Shown: positions 1 through 5,235, counted from the first letter of the stretch. The stretch is DNA of 5,853 nt from Methanosarcinales archaeon (GCA_030638625.1 DAOWEE010000164.1:1-5853); one strand, 5' to 3'. Notes: generated by a model from the letters alone, not told the origin. A program made the numbers and translations.

Positions 1-345
1 GACCTGGGCTATTCTCTCATCAGAAATGCCAACATTGGGCCTGGGTAAGCCTGCAAGGTAGAAACAGCGGTCCAGCACAGCCAGTGCCTCATACCCGAAC
101 TGCTTGTGTATCTCCCTATCATCCACTATCAGCGGGTTGGACGCTTCCGTGAATCCCAGATGGAGATAAGCTTCCCTCAGTTTCTGTATAGTATCGTAAA
201 TGGGATGGGGTTTGCCATAACCCAGCTTGAACCTGGGATACTGGTCCGGGATTGTGGGTTGTGTTATGTACTCTTTTCCTTGGTTCCAGGCAGCATCAAA
301 ATCCTCTTTTGCCGCCTTTTTAATATCTTCCGGGTTGAATTTCAT
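1..345 (-). CDS. sepS: O-phosphoseryl-tRNA(Cys) synthetase (SepRS), N-terminal part; runs off the left edge
   Basis: This class II aminoacyl-tRNA synthetase charges tRNA(Cys) with O-phosphoserine; SepCysS then converts the product to Cys-tRNA in methanogens and their relatives. The window holds the first 115 codons of a protein usually a little over 500 residues long, so the catalytic motifs 2 and 3 and the anticodon-binding part lie outside. I translated it by hand on the minus strand. Visible are the SepRS-type N-terminus (MKFNPEDIKKAAKEDFDAAW), the run HPIYDTIQKLREAYLHLGF at 47-65 leading to class II motif 1 with its conserved Pro (P71), and LDRCFYLAGLPRPN at 91-104. The start at 345 is supported by an AGGA Shine-Dalgarno (354-357) 8 nt upstream and by the conserved N-terminus. 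It lies 56 nt downstream of the PGF-CTERM gene on the same strand, with a TATA-like element between them. Identification is from remembered family sequence and is strong. Confidence 0.93.
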   Translation of the reverse strand, partial: MKFNPEDIKKAAKEDFDAAWNQGKEYITQPTIPDQYPRFKLGYGKPHPIYDTIQKLREAYLHLGFTEASNPLIVDDREIHKQFGYEALAVLDRCFYLAGLPRPNVGISDERIAQV

Positions 346-353
346 GTCAGCCG

Positions 354-357
354 TCCT
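354..357 (-). promoter_or_regulatory. Shine-Dalgarno site of sepS
   Basis: AGGA on the minus strand, 8 nt before the ATG at 343-345. It supports that start for sepS. Confidence 0.55.
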
Positions 358-388
358 GTTAAAACGTGATTATATACTGCAATGTTGG

Positions 389-396
389 TATATAAA
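389..396 (-). promoter_or_regulatory. TATA box for sepS
   Basis: On the minus strand this reads TTTATATA, an excellent match to the methanogen TATA-box consensus. Transcription starting about 25 nt downstream would begin near 366, giving a leader of roughly 20 nt that includes the AGGA Shine-Dalgarno at 354-357. It sits just past the stop codon of the upstream surface-protein gene, so sepS can probably be transcribed alone as well as by read-through. A second AT-rich match (370-377, GTATATAA on the minus strand) is closer to the start codon and would give an almost leaderless message. Confidence 0.6.
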
Positions 397-401
397 TTAC
401 A

Positions 402-1301
402 CTAAAGTCTTTTGCGCATCAGGTAACTGATAACAGCAAGTCCTGTCAGGAACTGTACAGCGCCGAAACCCGGTTGTGAGGGGGGACGCACAGCCCCTTC
501 GGTTTGTGTATTAGTAGGTGGAGTCGTTTTTGTTGGAGTTGTATCCGGGGTGGCGGTACCAGTAATTCCTTCTTCCCCTAATGTATCTGCTACTATTGCA
601 AATATGGAAAATCCAGACGCTGAGGCTTCACAGTACACGTAGCTATCATCTACTCTCAGCACCCTGGTTTTAAGTTCAAGCCACTCCCCTCCATGGTACC
701 TCATAAGCCTGATTGAATCCCTGTTAAGCCGGTTCTCCTTGACCCACTGCCGCTCAACCTTGAATTTTACACTTGCATCCTTAATCATTGTGCGGTCCAG
801 ACCGCTGACATACATGTTGTGATAGCCGTATATCCTGCTTTTTACCCGGTCATTTGGCAGGGGCACATAATCAGGTTTTTGCTTTAACTTCTGGACAGTG
901 ATTTTTACATTTTCCGCACTTTTGGCATAGTCCGCAGCCTCAGTAGTGCTCTTCAGGACTACGGTAACCCGCTGCATATCCCGATCAGTAAAATCTGCTT
1001 CAAATCTGTCTGCCATTGCAGATAATGTTGCAGACTGTTCCTGCGATGTTTCTATTACTTCAGGGGAAACAGCATCCTCAACCCTCAATGCATCCTCAAC
1101 ACTCAATGTATCTTCAACAAGAGTAAACTGTGGAATTATTTCAACTTTTTCTACCGTAATGTTGTCATCCGGCCGTACTTCATCGACTGTAACAGAGGAT
1201 ACTGTATCTGTATTATTTGCTAATTGCGAGTCTTCACCATAGCCGGTTGCAATAAATAGTGTTAGCATTAACATGAACAAGATACTTTTTGAAATATTCA
1301 T
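402..1301 (-). CDS. Secreted surface protein with PGF-pre-PGF domain and PGF-CTERM archaeosortase sorting tail
   Basis: A 299-residue exported protein. From the chosen start it has a signal peptide (about 1-22: MNISKS, hydrophobic core, then GYG/EDS). An acidic N-terminal region follows, with a VED-x-L/V repeat near 62-79. A PGF-pre-PGF domain spans about 130-237 and shows VKITVQKLKQKP, the FKVERQWVKEN strand, the RYHGGEW motif and the closing ASGFSIFAIV. A Thr/Pro/Gly linker (about 244-267) leads to PGFGAVQFLTGLAVISYLMR, the PGF-CTERM signal, with a basic end. Proteins of this kind are processed by archaeosortase A, which removes the tail and attaches a lipid anchor at the outer face of the membrane; sequons NNT and NIT could be glycosylated. 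An upstream ATG at 1338-1340 would add 13 residues before the signal peptide; I prefer 1301 because GAGGTT lies 6 nt upstream and the signal peptide is then N-terminal. It follows translin by 41 nt. Its specific role is unknown. Confidence 0.85.
   Translation of the reverse strand: MNISKSILFMLMLTLFIATGYGEDSQLANNTDTVSSVTVDEVRPDDNITVEKVEIIPQFTLVEDTLSVEDALRVEDAVSPEVIETSQEQSATLSAMADRFEADFTDRDMQRVTVVLKSTTEAADYAKSAENVKITVQKLKQKPDYVPLPNDRVKSRIYGYHNMYVSGLDRTMIKDASVKFKVERQWVKENRLNRDSIRLMRYHGGEWLELKTRVLRVDDSYVYCEASASGFSIFAIVADTLGEEGITGTATPDTTPTKTTPPTNTQTEGAVRPPSQPGFGAVQFLTGLAVISYLMRKRL
1073..1118 (-). repeat. 18-bp tandem repeat inside the PGF-CTERM gene
   Basis: Two 18-bp units (1073-1090 and 1091-1108) differ at one base, and a partial, diverged third unit runs to about 1118. 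They encode VEDTLS-VEDALR-VEDAVS in the acidic N-terminal region of the mature protein. The period is six codons, so changes in copy number keep the frame. This looks like repeat growth in a flexible stalk. Confidence 0.85.
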
Positions 1302-1302
1302 A

Positions 1303-1330
1303 ATTCCAACCTCTATATTCCAACCTCTAT
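1303..1330 (-). repeat. Perfect 14-bp tandem duplication carrying the ribosome-binding site
   Basis: ATTCCAACCTCTAT occurs twice back to back (1303-1316 and 1317-1330, plus-strand reading). On the minus strand each unit contains GAGGTT, so the Shine-Dalgarno of the PGF-CTERM gene exists in two copies. The proximal copy (1308-1313) is 6 nt from the ATG at 1299-1301. The distal copy (1322-1327) lies downstream of the alternative ATG at 1338-1340 and does not serve it. Confidence 0.9.
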
Positions 1331-1342
1331 CCTGCAACATTT

Positions 1343-1966
1343 CTATTCCAGTTTATTTTCAAGTTCAGACATACGTTCCTTGAGTTTTGCCTGTCCCATT
1401 GCATTGGTCAGTTCACCACGCGTGCGCTCCACAAGACTGCGGGCCACATCACCTTTGTGCCTCAATCCTTTAAGCATCGCGTCAGGGAAATCGAATAATA
1501 ATATAGTGGTATATATGTCATCCATCATTTCCAGGTATTTTTCGCCTTGTGCAGGTTTTTCAAGCCTGATAAGGTCAAGGATTACCCGCCTAAGTTCACC
1601 AACCACATCTCCCAGTCCCATCAGGTATGCCGAATCTTCAACGTCCAGTTCAGTGGTGTCAAGAATCTCGTTTTTTGTTATGATTTGGTAGAGTAAGCTG
1701 GCTTCGGCATATTCCTGTTGTGCATGCTCTACAAACCCAGCGTAGTATATGTCAGGATGGTCTGAAAGCATGGATTTTATTTCAGCATTTAATACCGCAA
1801 CTTCAGCAATAATCTCTTTAGCCTGGTCGAACTGTTTTCTGTGGATGGACTTGATGGCTCTTCCGCTGAGACGGACAATGTTGCGTGAAAGTTTTAATGC
1901 ATGCTCCCTCGCGGCATCTTTAGCCTCAAAATTCTCAAAAAGCCGCGTTGAGATTTTAGAAAGCAT
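1343..1966 (-). CDS. Translin-family protein (archaeal translin/Trax homologue)
   Basis: A soluble, almost entirely helical 207-residue protein of the translin superfamily, whose members form octameric barrels that bind and in some cases cleave RNA. Family signs are the N-terminal helix with ALKLSRNIVRLSGRAIKSIHR (about 23-43), QEYAEASLLYQII (84-96), YLMGLGDVVGELRRVILDLIR (114-134) and the DFPDA...LRHKGDVARSLVERTRG stretch (159-184). The acidic pairs E85-x2-E88 and D120-x3-E124 have the spacing of the catalytic acids of Trax, the nuclease subunit of eukaryotic C3PO, so this protein may be an active RNase; that is inference. Length is usual for the family. The start at 1966 gives the expected N-terminus but has only a weak Shine-Dalgarno. 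It lies 31 nt after the membrane-protein gene and 41 nt before the PGF-CTERM gene, probably in one transcript. Archaeal members are sometimes mislabelled as haloacid dehalogenases. Confidence 0.85.
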   Translation of the reverse strand: MLSKISTRLFENFEAKDAAREHALKLSRNIVRLSGRAIKSIHRKQFDQAKEIIAEVAVLNAEIKSMLSDHPDIYYAGFVEHAQQEYAEASLLYQIITKNEILDTTELDVEDSAYLMGLGDVVGELRRVILDLIRLEKPAQGEKYLEMMDDIYTTILLFDFPDAMLKGLRHKGDVARSLVERTRGELTNAMGQAKLKERMSELENKLE

Positions 1967-1997
1967 ATCTGGTCATTTCCATTGTTTCAAAGATATT

Positions 1998-2342
1998 TCA
2001 TTCTCTTTTTTCAAGGCTGCCCAGGAAGACATACCACTGGTAAACAGCCAGTATGAATGCAATAAAGAAAATAATCTGGGTAATTTCATTCAGGTAATAT
2101 GTGTTTATGTGCATCAGGTTTTCAATAAAATTTGTCACTGAATGTAGGGCAAAGGATGCTCCTGCAATGGCTATGTACATCCATGTTTTTTCAAGAATCT
2201 CCTCTTTTAAAAAAATCCTGGCTTTTAGTACAGTTTTATCTACGTTTCTCAGCATAATGAGAATTTGTCCAATCATGAATATGAGGATAAATGCTGCTCC
2301 CACATTATACAATTCAATAAAAGTTTTTACAATATCCATCAT
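1998..2342 (-). CDS. Small three-helix membrane protein, function unknown
   Basis: I do not recognise this 114-residue protein. It has three hydrophobic segments: about 12-31 (NVGAAFILIFMIGQILIML), 53-72 (TWMYIAIAGASFALHSVTNF) and 86-107 (ITQIIFFIAFILAVYQWYVF). A basic loop (about 32-51, RNVDKTVLKARIFLKEE) lies between the first two helices, and the C-terminus is charged (EKRE). The basic loop suggests that the loop between helices 1 and 2 is cytoplasmic, and so that the N-terminus is outside; this is inference from the positive-inside rule. The start is either of two adjacent ATG codons (2340-2342 or 2337-2339), preceded by GAGG at 2354-2357. It is the first gene of the minus-strand group and is followed 31 nt later by translin, which suggests co-transcription. 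It has no catalytic motif, so a scaffold, sensor or anchor is as likely as a transporter. Confidence 0.8.
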   Translation of the reverse strand: MMDIVKTFIELYNVGAAFILIFMIGQILIMLRNVDKTVLKARIFLKEEILEKTWMYIAIAGASFALHSVTNFIENLMHINTYYLNEITQIIFFIAFILAVYQWYVFLGSLEKRE

Positions 2343-2353
2343 TGTGTATTTTT

Positions 2354-2357
2354 CCTC
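2354..2357 (-). promoter_or_regulatory. Shine-Dalgarno site of the three-helix membrane protein
   Basis: GAGG on the minus strand, 11 nt before the first of two adjacent ATG codons. The spacing is a little long but is the only good candidate. Confidence 0.45.
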
Positions 2358-2368
2358 AACAACTCATA

Positions 2369-2390
2369 ATTCAAATTAACAGATTTGAAT
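2369..2390. repeat. Perfect 8-bp inverted repeat in the divergent promoter region, possible operator
   Basis: ATTCAAAT (2369-2376) and ATTTGAAT (2383-2390) are exact reverse complements separated by 6 nt. The element lies between the membrane-protein gene and the M20D gene. It sits at about the place where the minus-strand promoter would start transcription, so a dimeric repressor bound here could block that operon. It is AT-rich and not followed by an oligo-T run, so it is unlikely to be a terminator. Confidence 0.5.
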
Positions 2391-2395
2391 ATACT
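2387..2395 (-). promoter_or_regulatory. Candidate TATA box for the minus-strand operon
   Basis: On the minus strand this reads AGTATATTC. A start about 26 nt downstream would fall near 2366, giving a leader of around 24 nt that contains the GAGG Shine-Dalgarno. It overlaps the right arm of the inverted repeat at 2369-2390. Other AT-rich matches lie further upstream (2398-2424), so this is only the best-placed candidate. Confidence 0.35.
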
Positions 2396-2507
2396 GATTC
2401 ATATAATTTGCGCATATATTAAATAATTATGCCTTGTGCTCATTATGAACAATTGATTTAACCAATAGTACATTAAATAAACCACATATCCATGGAACGC
2501 ATTGACG

Positions 2508-2515
2508 GGAGATGT
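2508..2515 (+). promoter_or_regulatory. Shine-Dalgarno site that decides the start of the M20D amidohydrolase
   Basis: GGAGATGT pairs with the archaeal 16S 3' end (complement GGAGGTGAT) with one mismatch. It overlaps the first possible ATG (2512), which therefore cannot be used with it, and lies at proper distance from the ATG at 2518. Confidence 0.6.
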
Positions 2516-2517
2516 AC

Positions 2518-3720
2518 ATGCATAATATAAATGAGCACTTCAGGAACTGGATAATAACCAAACGGCGCGAATTTCACAGGATACCTGAGTTGAGTTTTGC
2601 AGAGTTCAAGACACAGGAAAAGATCCTGGAGATATTGAAAGAGCTGGGGCTTAAAGGAAGACCAATTGCAAACACCGGGGTTGCAGTCAACATTGAAGGA
2701 AACAGCCCGGGCAGTACCATTGCCCTTCGTGCTGATATGGACGGGCTTGAGGTTACTGAGGAGGTCACGTCAATGAACAGGGAGTATATCTCAAAGCACC
2801 CTGGTTTTATGCATGCATGCGGGCACGATGCCCATATGGCCATGGTACTTGGCGCGGCACGGCTGCTTATTCAGCAGCGTGAAAACTTCAGGGGTTCTGT
2901 CAGGTTGATATTCCAGCCCGGTGAAGAGCAGCCGCCCGGTGGTGCGATAGAAGTCATAAAAGAAGGCGGGCTGGAAGGAGTGGATGCCATAGTAGGGCTG
3001 CATGTTTTCAGTAACATCGATTCAGGTGAGATAAAATTCAGGGCAGGGCCGTTCATGGCTACTTCCAATATCATGACCATCAAGTTAACGGGCAAGGGCG
3101 GGCATCATTTAAGTCCGCACCTGTGCATAGACCCTATCTCCATGGCATCCCGGTTCATCGGTCAAATACAGGCTGATATTGAAAAAAGAGTGCCAGAAGA
3201 CAGGTTCATTATGGGGTTCGGGAAAGTCGCGGGGGGGTCACAGTTTAATCGGACGCCGGATGAAGTGGAAATAATGGGCAGTTTCCGTACATTTGACAAT
3301 AAAGACACCGCCATTATCGAGGATACTATCAGGCACACATTGAATGGTATAATGGAGGAATATGAGGGAGAGACATTTTCCGGGCTGCCTGTGTATGAAC
3401 TGGAAATTTTGCACGGGTATCCGGTGCTTGTTAACGACCCGGTATTTTCAAGACAGGCCGTTGCTGTGCTCAAAAAGCATTTTCCTGTAGTAAGTGAAGA
3501 TATCGAACCGTTCTTTGGGGCAGAGGATTTCGCCCACTATCTGGATGAGATACCGGGTGTGTATATGGGGCTGGGGACAAGGAATGTGGAAAAAGGCATC
3601 ATTGAAGGCAACCATTCCAACAGGTTCGATATAGATGAGGATATTCTGGTCAGGGGGACTGAGATGTTGACTACCATCGTGCTGGACTATCTAGACCAGC
3701 CTGATAAATACGTACCATGA
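2518..3720 (+). CDS. M20D-family metal-dependent amidohydrolase (aminoacylase/hippurate hydrolase type)
   Basis: A cytoplasmic di-metal hydrolase of 400 residues, the usual length for peptidase family M20 subfamily D. Members remove acyl groups from N-acyl amino acids such as hippurate, IAA-amino acids or N-acetyl-diaminopimelate; the substrate here cannot be told from sequence. Motifs in order: KRREFHRIPELSF (15-27), RADMDGL (71-77), HACGHDAH (99-106) with metal ligands C101 and H103, FQPGEE (132-137) with catalytic E136 and ligand E137, GLHV with ligand H162, the dimerisation-domain motif GKGGHHLSPH (192-201), FGAEDF (333-338) and GNHSNRFDID with ligand H366. All expected metal and catalytic residues are present. 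An in-frame ATG at 2512 overlaps the Shine-Dalgarno, so I start at 2518. Its TGA overlaps the ATG of the GNAT gene by 4 nt. The motif after GKGGH reads HLSPH rather than the common GASPH, a minor change near the substrate pocket. Confidence 0.9.
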   Translation: MHNINEHFRNWIITKRREFHRIPELSFAEFKTQEKILEILKELGLKGRPIANTGVAVNIEGNSPGSTIALRADMDGLEVTEEVTSMNREYISKHPGFMHACGHDAHMAMVLGAARLLIQQRENFRGSVRLIFQPGEEQPPGGAIEVIKEGGLEGVDAIVGLHVFSNIDSGEIKFRAGPFMATSNIMTIKLTGKGGHHLSPHLCIDPISMASRFIGQIQADIEKRVPEDRFIMGFGKVAGGSQFNRTPDEVEIMGSFRTFDNKDTAIIEDTIRHTLNGIMEEYEGETFSGLPVYELEILHGYPVLVNDPVFSRQAVAVLKKHFPVVSEDIEPFFGAEDFAHYLDEIPGVYMGLGTRNVEKGIIEGNHSNRFDIDEDILVRGTEMLTTIVLDYLDQPDKYVP

Positions 3721-3735
3721 AATGTACCATGAGGA
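3712..3735 (+). repeat. 12-bp-period repeat duplicating the stop/start junction
   Basis: GTACCATGA occurs at 3712-3720 and again at 3724-3732, exactly 12 bp apart. The first copy holds the M20D stop overlapping the first GNAT ATG (3717). The second holds an in-frame second ATG (3729). Neither has a clear Shine-Dalgarno, so the duplication leaves two candidate starts four codons apart. Confidence 0.85.
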
Positions 3736-4166
3736 TTGAGAGATTTTCGCCCCAACTTGCATATGAAATAAAGGAAATGGTGCTTGGGGTGCTTGCTGAA
3801 CAGGGATTTGATTTTGACCCTGAAAAGGACTCTGACCTGGATGACATCGCGGGTTATTACATTGATGATGGCGGTATGTTCTTTATCGGGATTTTGGATC
3901 GTGAGGTCATAGGCACTGCTGCTGTACGGAGGGTGGATGCTGGAAAATGCGAAATTCGCCGCATATATGTAAAGCAAGAGTTCAGAGGCAGGGGGTATGG
4001 GAAGCAATTATTCCTGCATGCTCTGTCAATGGCCCGGTCCCATTATTCGGTGGTTACCTTAAAGACTGACAGGTCACTTGGCAGGGCCGTCAGTATGTAT
4101 CTGAAATCCGGATTTTCAGTGGTAAGAGAGGATGGAGATACCTTGTTTTTTAGAATAGATGTTTGA
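3717..4166 (+). CDS. GNAT-family N-acetyltransferase
   Basis: A 149-residue single-domain acetyltransferase of the GCN5-related family, which transfers acetyl from acetyl-CoA to an amine. The domain fills the protein. The strand MFFIGILDREVIGTAAVRRV (54-73) is the antiparallel core. EIRRIYVKQEFRGRGYGKQL (79-98) contains the acetyl-CoA pyrophosphate-binding motif A (R90-G-R-G-Y-G95). YLKSGFSVV (128-136) is the conserved C-terminal Y-x3-GF element. Its substrate is unknown; the N-terminus gives no hint of a ribosomal-protein or beta-lysine acetyltransferase. The ATG at 3717 overlaps the M20D stop (ATGA), implying translational coupling. A second in-frame ATG at 3729 could be the true start. Because the neighbour removes acyl groups and this adds one, both may act on related N-acyl compounds, but that is inference. 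It is followed by a 7-T run. Confidence 0.85.
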   Translation: MKCTMRIERFSPQLAYEIKEMVLGVLAEQGFDFDPEKDSDLDDIAGYYIDDGGMFFIGILDREVIGTAAVRRVDAGKCEIRRIYVKQEFRGRGYGKQLFLHALSMARSHYSVVTLKTDRSLGRAVSMYLKSGFSVVREDGDTLFFRIDV

Positions 4167-4173
4167 TTTTTTT
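4167..4173 (+). terminator. Oligo-T terminator after the GNAT gene
   Basis: Seven consecutive T residues directly follow the TGA stop, with more T-rich sequence to about 4180. Archaeal RNA polymerase terminates at such runs without needing a hairpin, and none is evident here. It lies just before the mch promoter, supporting separate transcription. Confidence 0.45.
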
Positions 4174-4200
4174 ATCTCTTACTTGAATACATTTCAAAAC

Positions 4201-4210
4201 GCTTATATCC
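4201..4210 (+). promoter_or_regulatory. TATA box of mch
   Basis: GCTTATATCC matches the methanogen TATA consensus, with purine-rich AAAACG upstream that could act as the TFB recognition element. Transcription would start near 4230, giving a leader of about 25-30 nt that includes the AGGTGA Shine-Dalgarno. Confidence 0.6.
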
Positions 4211-4247
4211 TAAGGTTGCACACGCAAATAAACTAGTTTACTATGGT

Positions 4248-4253
4248 AGGTGA
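4248..4253 (+). promoter_or_regulatory. Shine-Dalgarno site that decides the mch start
   Basis: AGGTGA is an exact match to the complement of the archaeal 16S 3' end. It is 4 nt from the ATG at 4258. It lies inside the reading frame opened by the earlier in-frame ATG at 4243, which is therefore unlikely to be the start. Confidence 0.7.
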
Positions 4254-4257
4254 ATGG

Positions 4258-5208
4258 ATGTTAAGCGTTAATGAAAAGGGAATTGAGATTGCTGAAGAGA
4301 TGATGGATTGGGCCGAGGAGCTTAAGGTCAAGACCATTGAGCTAAAGAACGATGCACATGTCATCGACTGCGGTGTGAATGTAAGCGGCAGTTATGATGC
4401 AGGACTGATGTTTACAGATATCTGTATGGGAGGTTTTTGCACTACAGACATAAGCGTGCATAAGGTGGGCGACATACCGTTAGCGTTTATTGATGTTACC
4501 ACTGACCACCCGGCCATATCATGCCTGGGCGCACAAAAGGCAGGCTGGCAGATAAGTGTTGATAAGTATTTTGCAATGGGATCAGGCCCGGCAAGGGCAC
4601 TTTCACTCAAACCCAAGCACACTTATGAGAGGATAAAGTATGAGGACGATTATGACCATACTGTGATAGCCCTGGAATCCAATACCATTCCTGATGAAAA
4701 GGTTATGCAATTCATTGCAGACGAGTGCAATGTGCCAGTGGAGAACACAATCGCTCTTGTGGCGCCTACTGCCAGTATCGTTGGTTCGGTGCAGGTTTCA
4801 GGCAGGGTGGTGGAGACTGGAATATTCAAGCTCAATGAACTGGGCTTTGATACTACCCAGATTGTGAGCGGCACCGGTACTGCACCTATTGCGCCTGTGG
4901 TCAAGGATGACCTGAAAGCTATGGGCTGCACCAATGACAGTGTAATATATTATGGTTCCATTGTGCTGACAACAAGAGGATTCGAGGAAGAATTGTTCAA
5001 ACAGGTTCCATCTTCAACGTCTTCTGATTACGGCAAACCGTTCTTTAAGACATTTAAGGATGCAGAATATGATTTCTACAAGATAGATGCTAACATTTTT
5101 GCACCTGCTGAAATGACAGTAAATGACCTTGATACAGGTAAGACCTATCACGCCGGTCACCTGAATGCAGAGGTTATACTGGAATCATATGGTATCAGCG
5201 GGATATAA
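4258..5208 (+). CDS. mch: Methenyltetrahydromethanopterin cyclohydrolase
   Basis: Cytoplasmic enzyme that interconverts N5-formyl- and N5,N10-methenyl-tetrahydromethanopterin, a core step in the C1 pathway of methanogenesis and of reverse methanogenesis. At 316 residues it has full family length. Hallmarks in order: the N-terminus MLSVNEKG, VIDCGVNVSGSYDAGL (35-50), ICMGGFCTTD (55-64), VTTDHPAISCLGAQKAGWQ (79-97), YFAMGSGPARALSLKPK (103-119), LVAPTASIVGSVQVSGRVVE (168-187), GTGTAPIAPV (204-213), DYGKPFFK (258-265), EYDFYKID (270-277) and VNDLDTGKTYHAGHLN (288-303). The start at 4258 is chosen because an AGGTGA Shine-Dalgarno lies 4 nt upstream and because family members begin M-x-SVNE; the ATG at 4243 would add five residues. 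It has its own TATA box and a hairpin terminator at its stop codon, so it is probably a single-gene transcript. Confidence 0.97.
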   Translation: MLSVNEKGIEIAEEMMDWAEELKVKTIELKNDAHVIDCGVNVSGSYDAGLMFTDICMGGFCTTDISVHKVGDIPLAFIDVTTDHPAISCLGAQKAGWQISVDKYFAMGSGPARALSLKPKHTYERIKYEDDYDHTVIALESNTIPDEKVMQFIADECNVPVENTIALVAPTASIVGSVQVSGRVVETGIFKLNELGFDTTQIVSGTGTAPIAPVVKDDLKAMGCTNDSVIYYGSIVLTTRGFEEELFKQVPSSTSSDYGKPFFKTFKDAEYDFYKIDANIFAPAEMTVNDLDTGKTYHAGHLNAEVILESYGISGI

Positions 5209-5229
5209 TTCCCGCATTTTTTTCTTTTT
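5198..5229 (+). terminator. Hairpin plus oligo-T terminator of mch
   Basis: GCGGGA (5198-5203) and TCCCGC (5210-5215) form a perfect 6-bp GC-rich stem with the 6-nt loop TATAAT, followed by seven T, a C and five T. The hairpin spans the mch stop codon (5206-5208), so the last codons of mch are part of the stem. The structure resembles a bacterial-type intrinsic terminator; the T runs alone should also stop archaeal polymerase. Confidence 0.75.
5202..5210 (+). promoter_or_regulatory. Candidate TATA box of queE in the terminator loop
   Basis: GATATAATT, centred near 5206, is about 30 bp before the queE ATG (5236). A start 24-27 nt downstream would fall at about 5230-5236, which would make a leaderless or nearly leaderless message. 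This fits the absence of any Shine-Dalgarno before queE. Confidence 0.4.
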
Positions 5230-5235
5230 ATTCGG

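Larger units (their letters stand above)
2343..2517. other. Divergent intergenic promoter region
   Basis: This AT-rich 175-bp gap separates the leftward membrane-protein/translin/PGF-CTERM genes from the rightward M20D/GNAT genes. It must hold both promoters. For the rightward promoter the best TATA candidate is the ATTAAATAAA stretch at 2472-2481, which would start transcription near 2503, just before the Shine-Dalgarno at 2508; this is weak. A short imperfect symmetry (GCATA at 2412-2416, TATGC at 2428-2432) is also present. No small gene or RNA is evident. Confidence 0.6.

Noticed and set aside
106..430. Two plus-strand open frames of 87 and 67 codons
   Set aside because: They are antisense to the conserved sepS coding sequence and its promoter, and their proteins resemble nothing.
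1073..1118. CRISPR-like repeats
   Set aside because: The units are directly adjacent without spacers, too few, and in frame in a coding region.
946..1242. Plus-strand open frame of 98 codons rich in Ser and Thr
   Set aside because: It is the reverse-strand shadow of the PGF-CTERM gene, and its repeats come from the same 18-bp DNA repeat.
1302..1340. Upstream ATG extending the PGF-CTERM protein by 13 residues
   Set aside because: It would put a polar stretch before the signal peptide, and no Shine-Dalgarno precedes it. The ATG at 1299-1301 has GAGGTT at good spacing.
1749..2141. Plus-strand open frame of 130 codons
   Set aside because: It spans two minus-strand genes and the gap between them, with no ribosome-binding site or recognisable protein.
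2369..2390. Inverted repeat as a terminator or small RNA
   Set aside because: The stem is AT-rich, no T run follows on either strand, and it sits between divergent genes where no terminator is needed.
4243..4257. Upstream ATG for mch
   Set aside because: The exact AGGTGA ribosome-binding site lies downstream of it, and family members start at the position matching 4258.
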